A stretch of 64,000 nucleotides of DNA, taken from assembly GCF_052065355.1 (NCBI RefSeq), contig NZ_JBQHUF010000002.1, forward strand, positions 62,001 to 126,000. The letters are read 5' to 3'. The translations under genes and the position numbers were made by a program. Positions 16,082 through 25,775 of the stretch are shown here, one piece after another; position 1 is the first letter of the stretch; each line of letters opens with the position of its first letter. The DNA is from Flavonifractor sp052065355 (GTDB lineage: Bacteria > Bacillota > Clostridia > Oscillospirales > Oscillospiraceae). A model generated the notes under the pieces. The model was given only the letters and a program-made list of their open reading frames with translations. It did not search any database and had not been told where the DNA came from.

Positions 16082-17335
16082 TCAGTTCTGTTTTATCCAC
16101 GGTAGTGTGGAACCGCCGTAAGGCATGGCTAAAATGGTGGCGTTGTGTCCGTGTTGACGCATGGCGGCATCAAATGCGTCCTGAACCGTATGGTAGGGCC
16201 GCATAAACAGCTTCTCTACAAGGGCGTCCTCCAAATCAGATACCAGATAAATGTCCGCGCGTTTCAACACCATAGCGATGGCGGCAGCTTTATGTCCCCC
16301 TAACCGAAAATCATTTTGAATACGTTCAATCAGCGCTTGTGGGTGGGGGGCTGTGGTTATCCACTCCTCGAAGGTCGGTTCGCCGAGGCCTTCTTTACAG
16401 GACCCAATGAGAATGATAACACCGCCGGGCTTCACTGCGTACTTGGCGTTGTCCAAAGCTTTCTGGGTTTGGTACAAATTCAAATCCTTGGGAGCGCCGC
16501 CCTGGGAGGCAATCACAATATCTGCCTGCTGTGGAATTTCTATCCGATACAGTGTGTCCAAGAATGCGCAGCCCGCCCGATGTGCCGCGATTGCATCGCC
16601 GGCCACCGCTTTGATGATCTGTTTGTGGGCATCCAGAATTACATTCAATATGAAATCCACGCCCACCATAGTGGCAGCTTCCTCGATATCCTCCCGTACA
16701 GGATTCCCCACGGTTCTTCCGGCACAAGCGGCGGGATCGACCATCTGGCTGTGATTTGCCTGGATCGCCGCGCGGGAAGATACACCGGGCATAATTGCTT
16801 TGGCGCCGCCAGAGTAGCCGGCAAAATAGTGGTACTCAATATTACCGAGACAAATGCGCCGATCTGCGTTTGCCACGCGGCGGTCAATATCAACCGGAGT
16901 GCCGCGATTGGTAATGCCGATGTGGACGCAGTCGTTGATATTTGAGTCAACACAGGAGATTTCTGACCAAGCACGTTCGCCTGCAAGGCGGCGCTTTTCT
17001 TCGTCTGAATGGTTTCGGTGACTGCCCAGGGCAAAAACCAAGGTGATATCCTGCCGCCGGATGCCGGCGGCATAGAGTTCATCCAACAAGACAGGCATTA
17101 CTGCCCAAGTGGGCATGGGGCGGGTAATATCACTGGTTACAATGGCAACGGTTTCGCCGGAATGGAGAATATTCCGCAGGGAAGGAGTTCCGATTGGATG
17201 TCTCAATGCGTCCTGTACAGCTGCTTCGCCGGTAAGCGTGTTGGTAATCTTATTGGGTTCCAGGGCAGTCAAAAAAGAGGAGTCCGGAATTTTCAGAGGC
17301 TGCATTCGTGTTCCGATTTTGAAAACCAGTTCCAT
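16082..17335 (-). CDS. larA: Nickel-dependent lactate racemase family protein (LarA-like)
   Basis: 417 residues. LarA enzymes epimerise or racemise 2-hydroxy acids by hydride transfer using a nickel pincer nucleotide. The catalytic set is present with correct spacing: His106 in ALGSHRN, His169 in NIEYHYFAGYSGGAK, Lys179 ten residues later (the pincer attachment site), and His195 sixteen residues on. Also seen are ITRPMPTW and NPVREDIEEAA. The family now includes racemases and epimerases of several hydroxy acids, so lactate is only the default guess; the adjoining malic-enzyme remnant would fit malate. No larB, larC or larE cofactor genes are in the window. A LysR gene is directly upstream on the same strand. 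Confidence 0.88.
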   Translation of the reverse strand: MELVFKIGTRMQPLKIPDSSFLTALEPNKITNTLTGEAAVQDALRHPIGTPSLRNILHSGETVAIVTSDITRPMPTWAVMPVLLDELYAAGIRRQDITLVFALGSHRNHSDEEKRRLAGERAWSEISCVDSNINDCVHIGITNRGTPVDIDRRVANADRRICLGNIEYHYFAGYSGGAKAIMPGVSSRAAIQANHSQMVDPAACAGRTVGNPVREDIEEAATMVGVDFILNVILDAHKQIIKAVAGDAIAAHRAGCAFLDTLYRIEIPQQADIVIASQGGAPKDLNLYQTQKALDNAKYAVKPGGVIILIGSCKEGLGEPTFEEWITTAPHPQALIERIQNDFRLGGHKAAAIAMVLKRADIYLVSDLEDALVEKLFMRPYHTVQDAFDAAMRQHGHNATILAMPYGGSTLPWIKQN

Positions 17336-17506
17336 GGGATATTATCCTCCACTCATATGTTTTAACATTAAAGGATAATCGTGGCTGCGTCAAATATAAT
17401 TTTTATTGAGTAACATAGATTATAACTATAATATAAAAATGAGGGCTGCAAACATGGATATGTTGAATAGTTAAACTCCATAGATAATCAGAATGGATTC
17501 GATGAA

Positions 17507-17544
17507 AACAGGAAAGGTACTGCGCGGACAGTACCCTTCCTGTT
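17507..17544 (-). terminator. Hairpin between the LysR gene and larA
   Basis: Arms 17507-17522 and 17529-17544 (one mismatch in 16) with a 6-base loop; read leftward, the stem is followed by TT-cat. It may end LysR transcription or act as a leader structure for larA. Confidence 0.5.
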
Positions 17545-17600
17545 CAAGCCCCGGATTATATTTAAATAGTTTTTTATATTGCGTTACACTTTGGGGGGTT

Positions 17601-17631
17601 AGGGAAGCGCTGATTGAATCAGTGCTTCCCT
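17601..17631. repeat. Near-perfect 31-base inverted repeat downstream of the LysR gene
   Basis: Arms 17601-17615 and 17617-17631 match except one position, with a single-base centre. It lies 40 bases past the LysR stop. There is no T run in either direction, so it could be a terminator stem or a protein-binding dyad. The remaining part of the 335-base gap (17336-17500) is AT-rich with nothing recognisable. Confidence 0.45.
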
Positions 17632-17670
17632 AAAAATATCCCGCCATCCGCTTTCTCAAGCAAAAGAACA

Positions 17671-18585
17671 TTAGAAAATGCTCCCAAAAGAAATCTTTGC
17701 AGTGCGCTGCTCCATCTGATAACAGCCCTGACACAGTTTTATGAGCTGAGTCATATCTCGAAAAGGCTTTTGGCTGCGTTTCCAGATCAGACTGACACAC
17801 AGAGAAATGGATGGGCGAAGCGGTATAGCGGCAACATTGGACATCATTTCCGCCAGGGGGCGCATCAAAAAACCTGAGGCGATTCCGCTTCGGATCAGGC
17901 TTTGTACGGTGGATAGCTGTTCTGTAGTGTGCAGAATACGAGGAGTTATTCCAGCGTTTTTGAATTGGCGTACAACACTTTCCTGTGTTGTAAAATTTTT
18001 ATGAAAAAACACAAGCGGTTCGTCTTTCAGATTTTCTGTAGATATCTCTGTGAGACCGGCAAGAGGATGGGATTGTGTGGCGCACCAAACAATTTCTATG
18101 TTTGCAAGAGGTGTAACCGAGAACTCCGGTGGCAGTTCCGATTCATGAGTGACAAACGCTAGATCCAACATGTTTCTTCGTAAATCCTGTATTAGGATTT
18201 TAGAGCCATATTCCTCCGTGACCAAAAGTAGATCGGGACACTCATGCGCGATTGCTTGATAGAGCGGAGACAGAAGCAAGGTTCCGATCATTGGTGGAAC
18301 ACCGAGGTGAACTGGTCGCCGGGAGTGTCCCAGAGACTGCATCTTCTCTTGAACATTGTCGGCGTGACGCAGCAGGCTTTCTGCCATTTCCTTAAAAAAA
18401 ACTCCCTCCTTTGTCAGCGAGAAGCCTTGGTATTGACGGGCGGTTAAGGGTACGCCAAATTCGCATTCAAGTTCTCTGATTGCTATAGAAACCGATGGCT
18501 GAGACACATGCAAAGATTCTGCGGCCCGAGAGATACTGTGCAGACGGCAGGCCGCCTCAAAATAACGCAGCTGCTGAAGCTTCAT
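17671..18585 (-). CDS. LysR-type transcriptional regulator
   Basis: 304 residues. The winged helix at the N-terminus is canonical: LQQLRYFEAACRLHSISRAAESLHVSQPSVSIAIRELECEFGVPLTARQYQGFSLTKEG. The remainder is the LysR substrate-binding domain (HLGVPPMIGTLLLSPLYQAI, LDLAFVTHESELPPEFSVTPLANIEIVWCATQSHPLAG). It is divergent from the amidohydrolase/NhaC pair and upstream of larA in the same direction, so it could control either. Start ATG 18585 follows TATAGGGAGGTTGCACG. Inducer unknown. Confidence 0.93.
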   Translation of the reverse strand: MKLQQLRYFEAACRLHSISRAAESLHVSQPSVSIAIRELECEFGVPLTARQYQGFSLTKEGVFFKEMAESLLRHADNVQEKMQSLGHSRRPVHLGVPPMIGTLLLSPLYQAIAHECPDLLLVTEEYGSKILIQDLRRNMLDLAFVTHESELPPEFSVTPLANIEIVWCATQSHPLAGLTEISTENLKDEPLVFFHKNFTTQESVVRQFKNAGITPRILHTTEQLSTVQSLIRSGIASGFLMRPLAEMMSNVAAIPLRPSISLCVSLIWKRSQKPFRDMTQLIKLCQGCYQMEQRTAKISFGSIF

Positions 18586-18604
18586 CGTGCAACCTCCCTA
18601 TAAA

Positions 18605-18698
18605 ATGAGTTCATATTTTTATAATATAGGAAAAATTTATATAAATCAAGTAAAATGATATTTGACAAAGGGGTAATCAATAAGTAATATGAATTCAT
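18605..18698 (+). promoter_or_regulatory. Promoter and dyads between LysR gene and amidohydrolase
   Basis: TTGACA (18662-18667), a 17-base spacer and TAATAT (18685-18690) form a good rightward promoter, about 200 bases before the amidohydrolase start. A palindrome ATGAATTCAT (18689-18698) overlaps the -10 end, and a near copy ATGAGTTCAT lies at 18605-18614 by the LysR start. These are candidate LysR sites. The leader 18700-18900 holds no other recognisable feature. Confidence 0.6.
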
Positions 18699-18900
18699 CA
18701 ATAATGCACAATATAAGCTGCTTTTTAGGCACGCCTTAATATGTTTTTACCTATATAGACCTGTCTATCTGCTAATTTTTTTGGATATTATTTAGAAATA
18801 TTTGGATGTGAAAGGGCTGTAATAACCGTAAAAGTATGGTGGCACATAGAAGTACTCTTTGGAGAGACTGATAGAATAAAAGCGAAGGGTGGAAATTGGG

Positions 18901-20517
18901 ATGAATACGACACACATTGATATGCTGCTGAAAAATTGCAAAGCGTATGCGATGGATGAGAAAAACACCTGTTACACGATGATCGGAATCCACGGCGGTC
19001 GTATTGTTTATACGGGACAGGCCGATGAGAATTCACCGCCTTGCGCGAAGACTGTCATAGATATGGCAGGAAGACCGGTGCTGCCAGCTTTTACAGATAC
19101 ACATATGCATATGATTAATTCCGCATATTTGCAAACGATACTTCGGCTTTTTGGCGTCACATCCATCAAATGTGTGATTGAGATGGGAAAGGAATACCTA
19201 AAATCCGGTGAATTTTCCCGGGAAAGATGGGCCTTTGGGCGAGGCTGGAATCAGGAACTCTTTGAAGAGGGGAGAATGATTACCAGAGATGATCTTGATG
19301 AAATTTCAAACAGTGTTCCCATTTGTATCGTAAGAGTATGCGGACATATCGCGGTGCTCAATTCACCCGCCTTGGAGTTGCTGAGAGCCTCGGCGGAGGT
19401 AGAAGCCTACGCGCACAATATTGATTGGGATTCTGGTGCCCTGAGAGAGAGCGCGGTGAAGTATTGCTACAAAATTATGCCACCGATTCCCAAGCCGATT
19501 ATGAAGAATTTGATCGATATGGCGCAGAGAGCTCTGTTGTCCCAGGGAATTACGGCGGTAGGGACGGATGATTTCATTTCCCTGCCGGGCGATAATCTGA
19601 AGGTAATCTATGAAAGCTATCAAGAAATGGCAAAAGAGGGAGAGTTGAAAGTACGGGTTAGCGAACAGTGCGGGTTCGTGGAAGTAAATGATTTGGAAGA
19701 CTTTATTGCGTTTAATAGGAAAAACCGCATTGCATCTGATTTTTTAAGGATGAACGTAATAAAAATCATGCTGGATGGTTCTCTGGGCGGCCGAACCGCT
19801 TTGCTGAAAGAACCCTATGCGGATTGTCCGAAGGAAACGGGTACACAGACTCATTCCAGCGAAAAACTGAATAAGATGGTTAGAATTGCCCACGACAATG
19901 GGTATCAGGTTGCCGTACATGCAATCGGAGATAAGGCGGCGGATGTAGTGGCGGATGCGTATATTGCGGCATTGAAGGAAAACCCGAGAAACGATCATCG
20001 CCACGGTATTGTTCATTTTCAGATAACAGATGATGATCTGCTGAAAAAAGTAAGAGACGCGGATATTATTGCGTATATTCAGCCGGTTTTTCTGTCTTCG
20101 GATCTGGATATGCTCACGGACCGTCTAGGCGAAGAGCGTGCGCGGCATACATATATGTGGAAAACCATGCAGGACATGGGGATTCACACGGGCGGCGGCT
20201 CAGACGCACCGGTTGAGTCGTTTAACGTTTTGGAGAATATTTTCTGCGCAGTTACGAGACAGCGGATACATTCGGAGAATCATGAATGTCACTGTCCACA
20301 GGAGTGCCTTGATATAAAAGATGCTGTGGCATTGTTTACGTCAAAGGCCGCGTATTTGACTTTTGAGGAAAACAAGAGAGGAACGATTGAAGTGGGTAAA
20401 TATGCGGATCTGGTGGTACTCTCTGATGACATTTTTCAAATTGCCGCGCAGAAGATCCAAGATGTCGCTGTACTGAGGACAATGGTAAATGGAGAGTTCG
20501 TTTTTTCAAAAGAATAA
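18901..20517 (+). CDS. Amidohydrolase family 3 protein (YtcJ-like)
   Basis: 538 residues from ATG 18901 (GAAGGGTGG upstream). Metal-dependent TIM-barrel hydrolase. The N-terminal metal motif is FTDTHMHMINSAY; the middle has KIMLDGSLGGRTALLKEPYADCP; further histidines are in VAVHAIGDKAAD and HRHGIVHFQI; the end has GGGSDAPVESFNVLENIFCAVTR and the composite-domain tail GTIEVGKYADLVVLSDDIFQI. Members hydrolyse amides or ring amides of varied small molecules; the substrate here is unknown. No signal peptide. The next gene is an antiporter-type transporter in the same direction, 232 bases on, suggesting uptake or export of its substrate or product. Confidence 0.88.
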   Translation: MNTTHIDMLLKNCKAYAMDEKNTCYTMIGIHGGRIVYTGQADENSPPCAKTVIDMAGRPVLPAFTDTHMHMINSAYLQTILRLFGVTSIKCVIEMGKEYLKSGEFSRERWAFGRGWNQELFEEGRMITRDDLDEISNSVPICIVRVCGHIAVLNSPALELLRASAEVEAYAHNIDWDSGALRESAVKYCYKIMPPIPKPIMKNLIDMAQRALLSQGITAVGTDDFISLPGDNLKVIYESYQEMAKEGELKVRVSEQCGFVEVNDLEDFIAFNRKNRIASDFLRMNVIKIMLDGSLGGRTALLKEPYADCPKETGTQTHSSEKLNKMVRIAHDNGYQVAVHAIGDKAADVVADAYIAALKENPRNDHRHGIVHFQITDDDLLKKVRDADIIAYIQPVFLSSDLDMLTDRLGEERARHTYMWKTMQDMGIHTGGGSDAPVESFNVLENIFCAVTRQRIHSENHECHCPQECLDIKDAVALFTSKAAYLTFEENKRGTIEVGKYADLVVLSDDIFQIAAQKIQDVAVLRTMVNGEFVFSKE

Positions 20518-20749
20518 TGTGGGCAGAAAAAAGGCGGCCACCGAGATGTCGGTTTGAAAAACCATGTGCGGCAAGATTCAAAATATGCTCGTGGAGGGGA
20601 GATGGGAAATGTAGTAGACAGATGTACGAAATTTGCGGTGTTGTGTGATGAGGCTTTTTGATTTCTAAAAAAGATATCAAAAAATCGGTGATACTGCGAG
20701 CGACCGCAAATGAAGTGTGCGGATTCAAAAAAACGGAGGAGGATTCAAA

Positions 20750-22174
20750 ATGAACAAAAAAGAAGCGGGAGAGCAGGTAACTGCAAAACAGGGACTACTC
20801 CTTTTGTTTGCGGCAGTGCTGGTAATCGTTGTTTGCAAAATTGTATTTAATGTAGATACGAAAACTACCTTGATGATTTCCGGTGCAATCGGTGGAATCA
20901 TTTGCATGATTTGGGGCTTCAAGTGGGAGGATGTTGAGAGCAAATTTGCCGAGGGAATCAAATCGACGGCAATGCCCATTGTTTTGCTCATTGTAATTGG
21001 TATGATGGTTGCTTCATGGATTTTGTCCGGAACAATTCCAACCATGACTTATTATGGAATGAAGCTGCTGGCTCCGGGGCAGTTTTTGTTCTTATCGTGT
21101 ATTTTGTGCTCCGTGATGTCAGTTTGCACGGGCACTTCCTGGGGAACTGTTTCCACTCTGGGCGTAGCACTTTTGGGTGTGGCCATGGGGCTGGGAATTC
21201 CTATAGAGATGACTGCCGGCGCCATTGTGGTTGGATCGTTTTTTGGCGACAAAATGTCTCCTCTGTCTGACTCCACAGTGTTGGCGGCCTCGTGCGCGAG
21301 AGTGAATTTGTTGGATCATGTCAAGCATATGTTCTATTCGACTGTTCCGGCGATGTCCGTTTCGTTAGTACTGTTTTTCGTGTTGGGTTTCAAGTTTAAG
21401 GGTGGAACGATATCTGGTGTGGAATATAATGAGATTCTCGCCGGGCTTGACGCCTCCTTTAATTTAAGTCTCTTAACCCTGCTGCCTCCGATTGTAGTAC
21501 TGGTGTTGGTCCTGATGAAAAAACCCGCGATTCCTACGTTTGGAGCGGGAATTGTTGTCGCTTTTATTATCGGTATTGTGACGCAGGGTGCGGATCCGGT
21601 AGAAATGCTTAACGCGATGAGTAAAGGCGTTTCCATTGAGACTGGCGTTCCTATCGTCAACACACTGGTAAACCGGGGCGGCATTGTGAGCATGCTGGAT
21701 ACCATTGGCCTAATATTGTCTGCGGCAATTTTTGCAGCGCCAATGAGAGCGTCGGGCAGCGTAAATGCCATATTTGAGGCGGTCAAAAAGGTTGCGAAGA
21801 CGCCTAAGCAGTTTATGGTATTGGCACTCATTATGCAACCGGTCCTGCTTGTGGCAACAACTTCCTATTTTGTCACGATGCCTGTTACAGGCGAATTGGC
21901 GGCGGACGCTATGGATGAAATGGGGTATTCCAGACTGAATCTTTCCAGAATGATGGAGGATGGCGGCACCGTTGTCTGCCCATTGATTCCTTGGGGAAAT
22001 ACGGGAGCGTTTATCACGGCTACATTAGGTGTTACGCCTTATGAATATTTCTTCTATATGCCGTTTATTTGGCTGTGTTTTGTGTTCGACATGCTGTCAA
22101 TCGTCACTGGCATTGGACTTAAGAAGGCTGATGGATCTATGGTTACCCCTCTTTTCAAAAGGAAAGCGGCCTGA
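20750..22174 (+). CDS. NhaC-family Na+/H+ antiporter-like transporter
   Basis: 474 residues from ATG 20750 after ACGGAGGAGGATTC. About eleven to twelve hydrophobic segments. NhaC family landmarks are GTSWGTVSTLGVALLGVAMGLGIP, GAIVVGSFFGDKMSPLSDSTVLAAS, and PLIPWGNTGAFITATLGVTPYEYFFYMPF. Family members exchange Na+ for H+; several relatives are malate/lactate or amino-acid antiporters, and the neighbouring metabolic genes make an organic-anion exchange role possible. It follows the amidohydrolase. The 232-base spacer holds repeated ATTCAAAA words but no clear promoter. Confidence 0.88.
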   Translation: MNKKEAGEQVTAKQGLLLLFAAVLVIVVCKIVFNVDTKTTLMISGAIGGIICMIWGFKWEDVESKFAEGIKSTAMPIVLLIVIGMMVASWILSGTIPTMTYYGMKLLAPGQFLFLSCILCSVMSVCTGTSWGTVSTLGVALLGVAMGLGIPIEMTAGAIVVGSFFGDKMSPLSDSTVLAASCARVNLLDHVKHMFYSTVPAMSVSLVLFFVLGFKFKGGTISGVEYNEILAGLDASFNLSLLTLLPPIVVLVLVLMKKPAIPTFGAGIVVAFIIGIVTQGADPVEMLNAMSKGVSIETGVPIVNTLVNRGGIVSMLDTIGLILSAAIFAAPMRASGSVNAIFEAVKKVAKTPKQFMVLALIMQPVLLVATTSYFVTMPVTGELAADAMDEMGYSRLNLSRMMEDGGTVVCPLIPWGNTGAFITATLGVTPYEYFFYMPFIWLCFVFDMLSIVTGIGLKKADGSMVTPLFKRKAA

Positions 22175-22251
22175 ATTCATCGTCACTGAAAAGGACAAAA
22201 TGCCTATCGGCGGGTAATTTCTGCCGGGTTGACAAGAGTAGATAATAGGTG

Positions 22252-22290
22252 CCCTTTGATGCAGGAGAATAAGGGTACTGCATCAGGGGG
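22252..22290 (+). terminator. Hairpin after the NhaC-like gene
   Basis: Arms 22252-22264 and 22278-22290 pair at 11 of 13 positions plus G-T pairs. The second arm shares the word TGCATCAGGGGG with the terminator at 4203-4246. Located just before the IS remnant, so it might instead be the left flank of that insertion sequence. Confidence 0.45.
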
Positions 22291-22330
22291 CCATTTTATG
22301 CGGCTGTAGGGAAAGCCATATTGGAATAGC

Positions 22331-23745
22331 GGGGTTGCCTGCTATTTATTCTTATGGCGGCAGCGGAACGGTCAACTGGTACTTGCACCAAATTCGGAAA
22401 TGATGATACCGGAGAACGCACCCGTTCGTCTGTTAAACGCCCAGCTTGAGGAACTGGAGTACGGGAAACTGTACGAAGCGTATTCTTCCAAAGGGAGAAA
22501 ATCGGCGGCGGATCCACGGATGTTGTTCAAGGTATTGGTACACGGGTATCTGTGCGGGATCTACTCCAGCCGGAAATTGGAGGAGGCCTGTCAGTACCGC
22601 ATAGACTTCAAATGGCTGCTGGAGGATGGCAAAGCGCCGGATCACAGCACCTTTGCCCGGTTCCGCACGGGCCGCTGCCGGGAAGCGGTGGAGGGCCTGT
22701 TCTACCAGTTTGTCCGCAAGCTGGAGGAAGAGGGTGAAACAGACCACAAAACGGTGTTCATAGACGGCACAAAGCTGGAAAGCCGAGCAGGGCGGTATAG
22801 CTTTGTGTGGCGGAAAAACGTGGAGAAACAGCTCGCCCGAGTAAAGGAGAAGCTAAAATCCATGACCGGACTGAGCACCTGTGCGGCTGTGCGCTCCATG
22901 CTGGAGGAGGAAGCCAGTAAGATTGCGTTTGTCAGCGGCAAGGGTCGGCGTAAAGGACAGGCTCAGCGGGAATGAGAGACGAAAAGGTGCTTCTGGAGCG
23001 GTGGGAGAGGTACGAAGAAATGCTTTCCATCATGGGCCAGGGGCGTAACAGCTATGCCAAGACCGACACAGACGCCACCTTCATGCGAATGAAGGAAGAT
23101 CACATGAGAAACGGCCAGCTAAAGCCGGGATATAATGTCCAGATTGCCGTAAACAGCGAATATATCACCGGCTTGGAGGTGTTCTCAGACCGTTCGGATG
23201 TAAAAACGCTGCGTCCCATGCTGAACACGCTGTCCCGGTGGCACCAGGCCCGCTATGAGGAAGTTGTAGCGGATGCGGGCTATGAGAGTCTGGAAAATTA
23301 TCTGTATCTGGAGCAGAATGGCCAGATGTGTTTCATAAAGCCCACCAACTACGACCAGAAGAAAACGAGCAAGTTTCGCAAACATGTGGGGCGAATTGAA
23401 AATATGGAATATGACCCCGAAGCAGACTGCTTCACTTGCGCACAGGGCAGAAAGCTGTACCTGAGACGGGAGACAACCCAAGTGCAGGACGGACAGCTTG
23501 TGTCCACCGCTTGGTACCGGTGTGAAGATTGCAGCGAATGTCCCTGCCGGGTACAATGCTGCCGGGCCAAGGACCTGAACAAGCCCAAGGAGATCGTGCT
23601 CCACAAAACCTTCTGGGAAAAGCGGAAGCAGGCAACCGCAAATATCATGACACGGCGCGGCATTCATCTGCGCCTGTGCCGCTCCATCCAGGTGGAGGGG
23701 GCTTTTGCTTTGCTGAAAAACGACTTTGGATTCCGCGAAGGCATA
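22331..23745 (+). pseudogene. IS1182-like transposase, frameshifted and 3'-truncated
   Basis: The first part reads NGQLVLAPNSE, then MMIPENAPVRLLNAQLEELEY, RKSAADPRMLFKVLVHGYLCGIYSSRKLEEAC, DHSTFARFRTGR and TVFIDGTKLESRAGRYSFVWRKN, as in DUF772-type IS1182 transposases. The frame is lost near 22965-22975 and resumes one frame over (RNSYAKTDTDATFMRMKEDHMRNGQLKPGYNVQIAV, GYESLENYLYLEQNG, CRSIQVEGAFALLKNDFGFRE), including the conserved catalytic region. The last 30-50 residues are replaced at about 23745 by lyase sequence. There is no clear start upstream of the visible NGQLVLAP. Inactive remnant. Confidence 0.85.
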
Positions 23746-24301
23746 TACGCCCGGCAACGGGCGGGAACCCGGTTTTGTGGTCAGCCTGTATATGGAGATC
23801 GCTCAGCGGATTACAGACAGTGCATATCTCCTGGAGGGCATTGTCCGCACCTTGGAGGTGGACCGGGAGCGGGCGCTGGAGGTGACGCGCAAGGGCTTTT
23901 CCACAATGACGGAACTGGCCGATGAGATGGTGCGCAGCCAAGGCGTATCTTTTTCTGCCGCCAAGAAGATCGTGGGCAAACTGGTGCTTATTGCGCATGA
24001 GGAGCAGATCCCCTGTGAAGCGATTGACGCTCATCTAGTGCATCGAGCGGCCCGGGAAGCGCTGGATATGGAAATTGACATGCCAGAGGATCTGATCAAG
24101 GCCGCTCTGGACCCGGTGCAGAACGTCCAGAGACGCAGCATTATCGGCGGTCCCAGCCCTGAACGGGTATGTGAGATGATCCAGATGGGTCAGCAGCGTT
24201 TGGAGGTACTTAACTCCCAGTGGCACCAGCGCCGGGATAAACTCACGCAGGCCTCTGCCAACCTGGAGCAGCTGGTGGACGACCTGATTGGGGAGGCGTA
24301 G
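23746..24301 (+). pseudogene. ArgH-like lyase, C-terminal fragment fused to IS remnant
   Basis: From about 23780 the frame reads VSLYMEIAQRITDSAYLLEGIVRTLEVDRERALEVTRKGFSTMTELADEMVRSQGVSFSAAKKIVGKLV. This is the C-terminal helical domain of the argininosuccinate-lyase branch of the fumarase/aspartase superfamily (compare the ArgH region with GFxxATxLAD). Only about 175 residues remain; the catalytic N-terminal two thirds were removed at the IS junction. It stops 3 bases before the MmgE/PrpD gene, so they were one operon. Given the downstream fumarase and malic enzyme, the intact enzyme may have split an N-substituted aspartate to fumarate plus amine. That substrate idea is inference. Confidence 0.8.
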
Positions 24302-24304
24302 AGT

Positions 24305-25663
24305 ATGACGCTGAGCCAACGCTTTGCGCAATTTATCCAAGACCCCGTTCCACTGGGAGAAAAGGAGCGAAGGCTTTGCATACGATTCATTTTGGACACC
24401 ATGGGGGCTATGCTGCTGGGCAGTAAGACCCCGGTGGTTCAGCGGGCCCTGACGATTACAGAGGGGAGCGGCCGGGCCACTGTGGCCGGAATCGGCCGGA
24501 ACTTCTCCATGCGGGATGCGGCCTTCCTCAACGGAATCAGCGGACATGAGCTGGAGCTGGATGATACGGCAAGCTCCAATCTGGGGCACCCGACGGTGGC
24601 TGTGCTGCCCACGCTGCTGGCCATAGGCGAGGAAACGGGCGCCAGCGGCGCCCAGCTCATCCAGGCCTTTGCCGTGGCCACGGAAGTGGAATGCAAGCTG
24701 GGGCGCATCTGTGCCCACGCGCTGCATGAACGGGGTTGGCATGCCAGCAGTATTACCGGCGTGATAGGGGCTGCCGCAGGGGGCGCTTATTTGCTGAAAC
24801 TGGACCAGAAGAAGACGGAACACTGCCTGGGGCTGGCGGCCTCTATGGCATCCGGTGTGCGGGAGAATTTTGGAACGGATACAAAATCGGTCCATATTGG
24901 AAAGTGCGCCAGTGACGGAGTGCTGGCCGCTCTGCTGGCCGGGGCGGGTTATACTGCCTCTGCCGCCGCACTGGACGGCCGGGAGGGCTATCTTTACGAG
25001 TACACCAACCAGAGGTTTGAACCTTTTGGCGCGGATTGGGCTGAGACATTGGGCCGTGCGTACGACATTGCTTCTCCGGGCTTTGCCATCAAGCAGTATC
25101 CCTCCTGCAGCAGCACGCACCGGGCGGTGGATGCCTTTGTTGACCTGGCAAAAGAGCACCATTTTACCGCTGAAGAGATTGCCAGCGTCCGGGTGGAGCT
25201 TAGTGCCGCCGCGCTGCGAGAGCTGGTCACCCCCGACCCGAAAACAGGCGATGAGGCAAAATTCAGCGTAGGCTTTCAAGTGGCGCTGTACTTGCTGGGG
25301 ATAGACAATATGCCGGTAAACTATTGTCCTGAGTTTATTTTTAAGCCGGAGATCCAGCGCATCATCAAAGCCACCCAGCTGTGCCATGCGGAGCGCTACG
25401 ACAACCTGCCGGTGGATATGGGTGTGGGTCCTGCTTTTGTGTCTGTAAGACTTACCGATGGACGGGAGTATCACACTGAGCGTATTTATCCGGTGGGCCA
25501 CCTTACCGATCCCATACCGGACCAGAGCCTGGAGGAGAAATTTTTGCGCTGTGCGGTTCCTGTATTGGGGCGGAATCAGAGTGCGGTCCTGCTCCAGAGC
25601 CTGTGGGATCTGGAGCAGACCCCGGTTTCCAAACTGATGGAATTCACGTTGCCTGCGAATTAA
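24305..25663 (+). CDS. MmgE/PrpD family protein
   Basis: 452 residues, start ATG 24305 after GGGGAGGCGTAGAGT. The family pattern is clear: RFILDTMGAMLLGSKTPVV, FLNGISGHELELDDTAS..GHPTVAVLPTLLAIGEE, GVIGAAAGGAYLLKL, LGLAASMASGVRENFGTDTKSVHIGKCASDGVLAALLA, and ikqYPSCSSTHRAVDAFVDL. Known members are 2-methylcitrate dehydratase, cis-aconitate decarboxylase and iminodisuccinate epimerase. With an ArgH-type lyase directly upstream, an epimerase or dehydratase acting before a C-N lyase is the most coherent role. Propionate use via methylcitrate is less likely because prpB/prpC are absent. It ends at a strong bidirectional terminator. Confidence 0.9.
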   Translation: MTLSQRFAQFIQDPVPLGEKERRLCIRFILDTMGAMLLGSKTPVVQRALTITEGSGRATVAGIGRNFSMRDAAFLNGISGHELELDDTASSNLGHPTVAVLPTLLAIGEETGASGAQLIQAFAVATEVECKLGRICAHALHERGWHASSITGVIGAAAGGAYLLKLDQKKTEHCLGLAASMASGVRENFGTDTKSVHIGKCASDGVLAALLAGAGYTASAAALDGREGYLYEYTNQRFEPFGADWAETLGRAYDIASPGFAIKQYPSCSSTHRAVDAFVDLAKEHHFTAEEIASVRVELSAAALRELVTPDPKTGDEAKFSVGFQVALYLLGIDNMPVNYCPEFIFKPEIQRIIKATQLCHAERYDNLPVDMGVGPAFVSVRLTDGREYHTERIYPVGHLTDPIPDQSLEEKFLRCAVPVLGRNQSAVLLQSLWDLEQTPVSKLMEFTLPAN

Positions 25664-25685
25664 ACACTCCGCCAATTATGGATGA

Positions 25686-25714
25686 ACGCCCCGGCGGTAT
25701 TTCCGCCGGGGCGT
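25686..25714. terminator. Bidirectional terminator between MmgE/PrpD gene and MATE gene
   Basis: Perfect 12-base GC-rich arms (25686-25697 and 25703-25714) with loop TATTT, between two convergent genes. Confidence 0.75.
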
Positions 25715-25775
25715 CCGATTATACTGGGCAAGGCACCCAACTGGTAGCAGCACAATGTATTCCATTCGAACGGGG

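Noticed and set aside
4228..22290. Shared word TGCATCAGGGGG at 4228 and 22279
   Set aside because: Both are terminator arms; a 12-base match in GC-rich hairpins is weak evidence for a common repeat.
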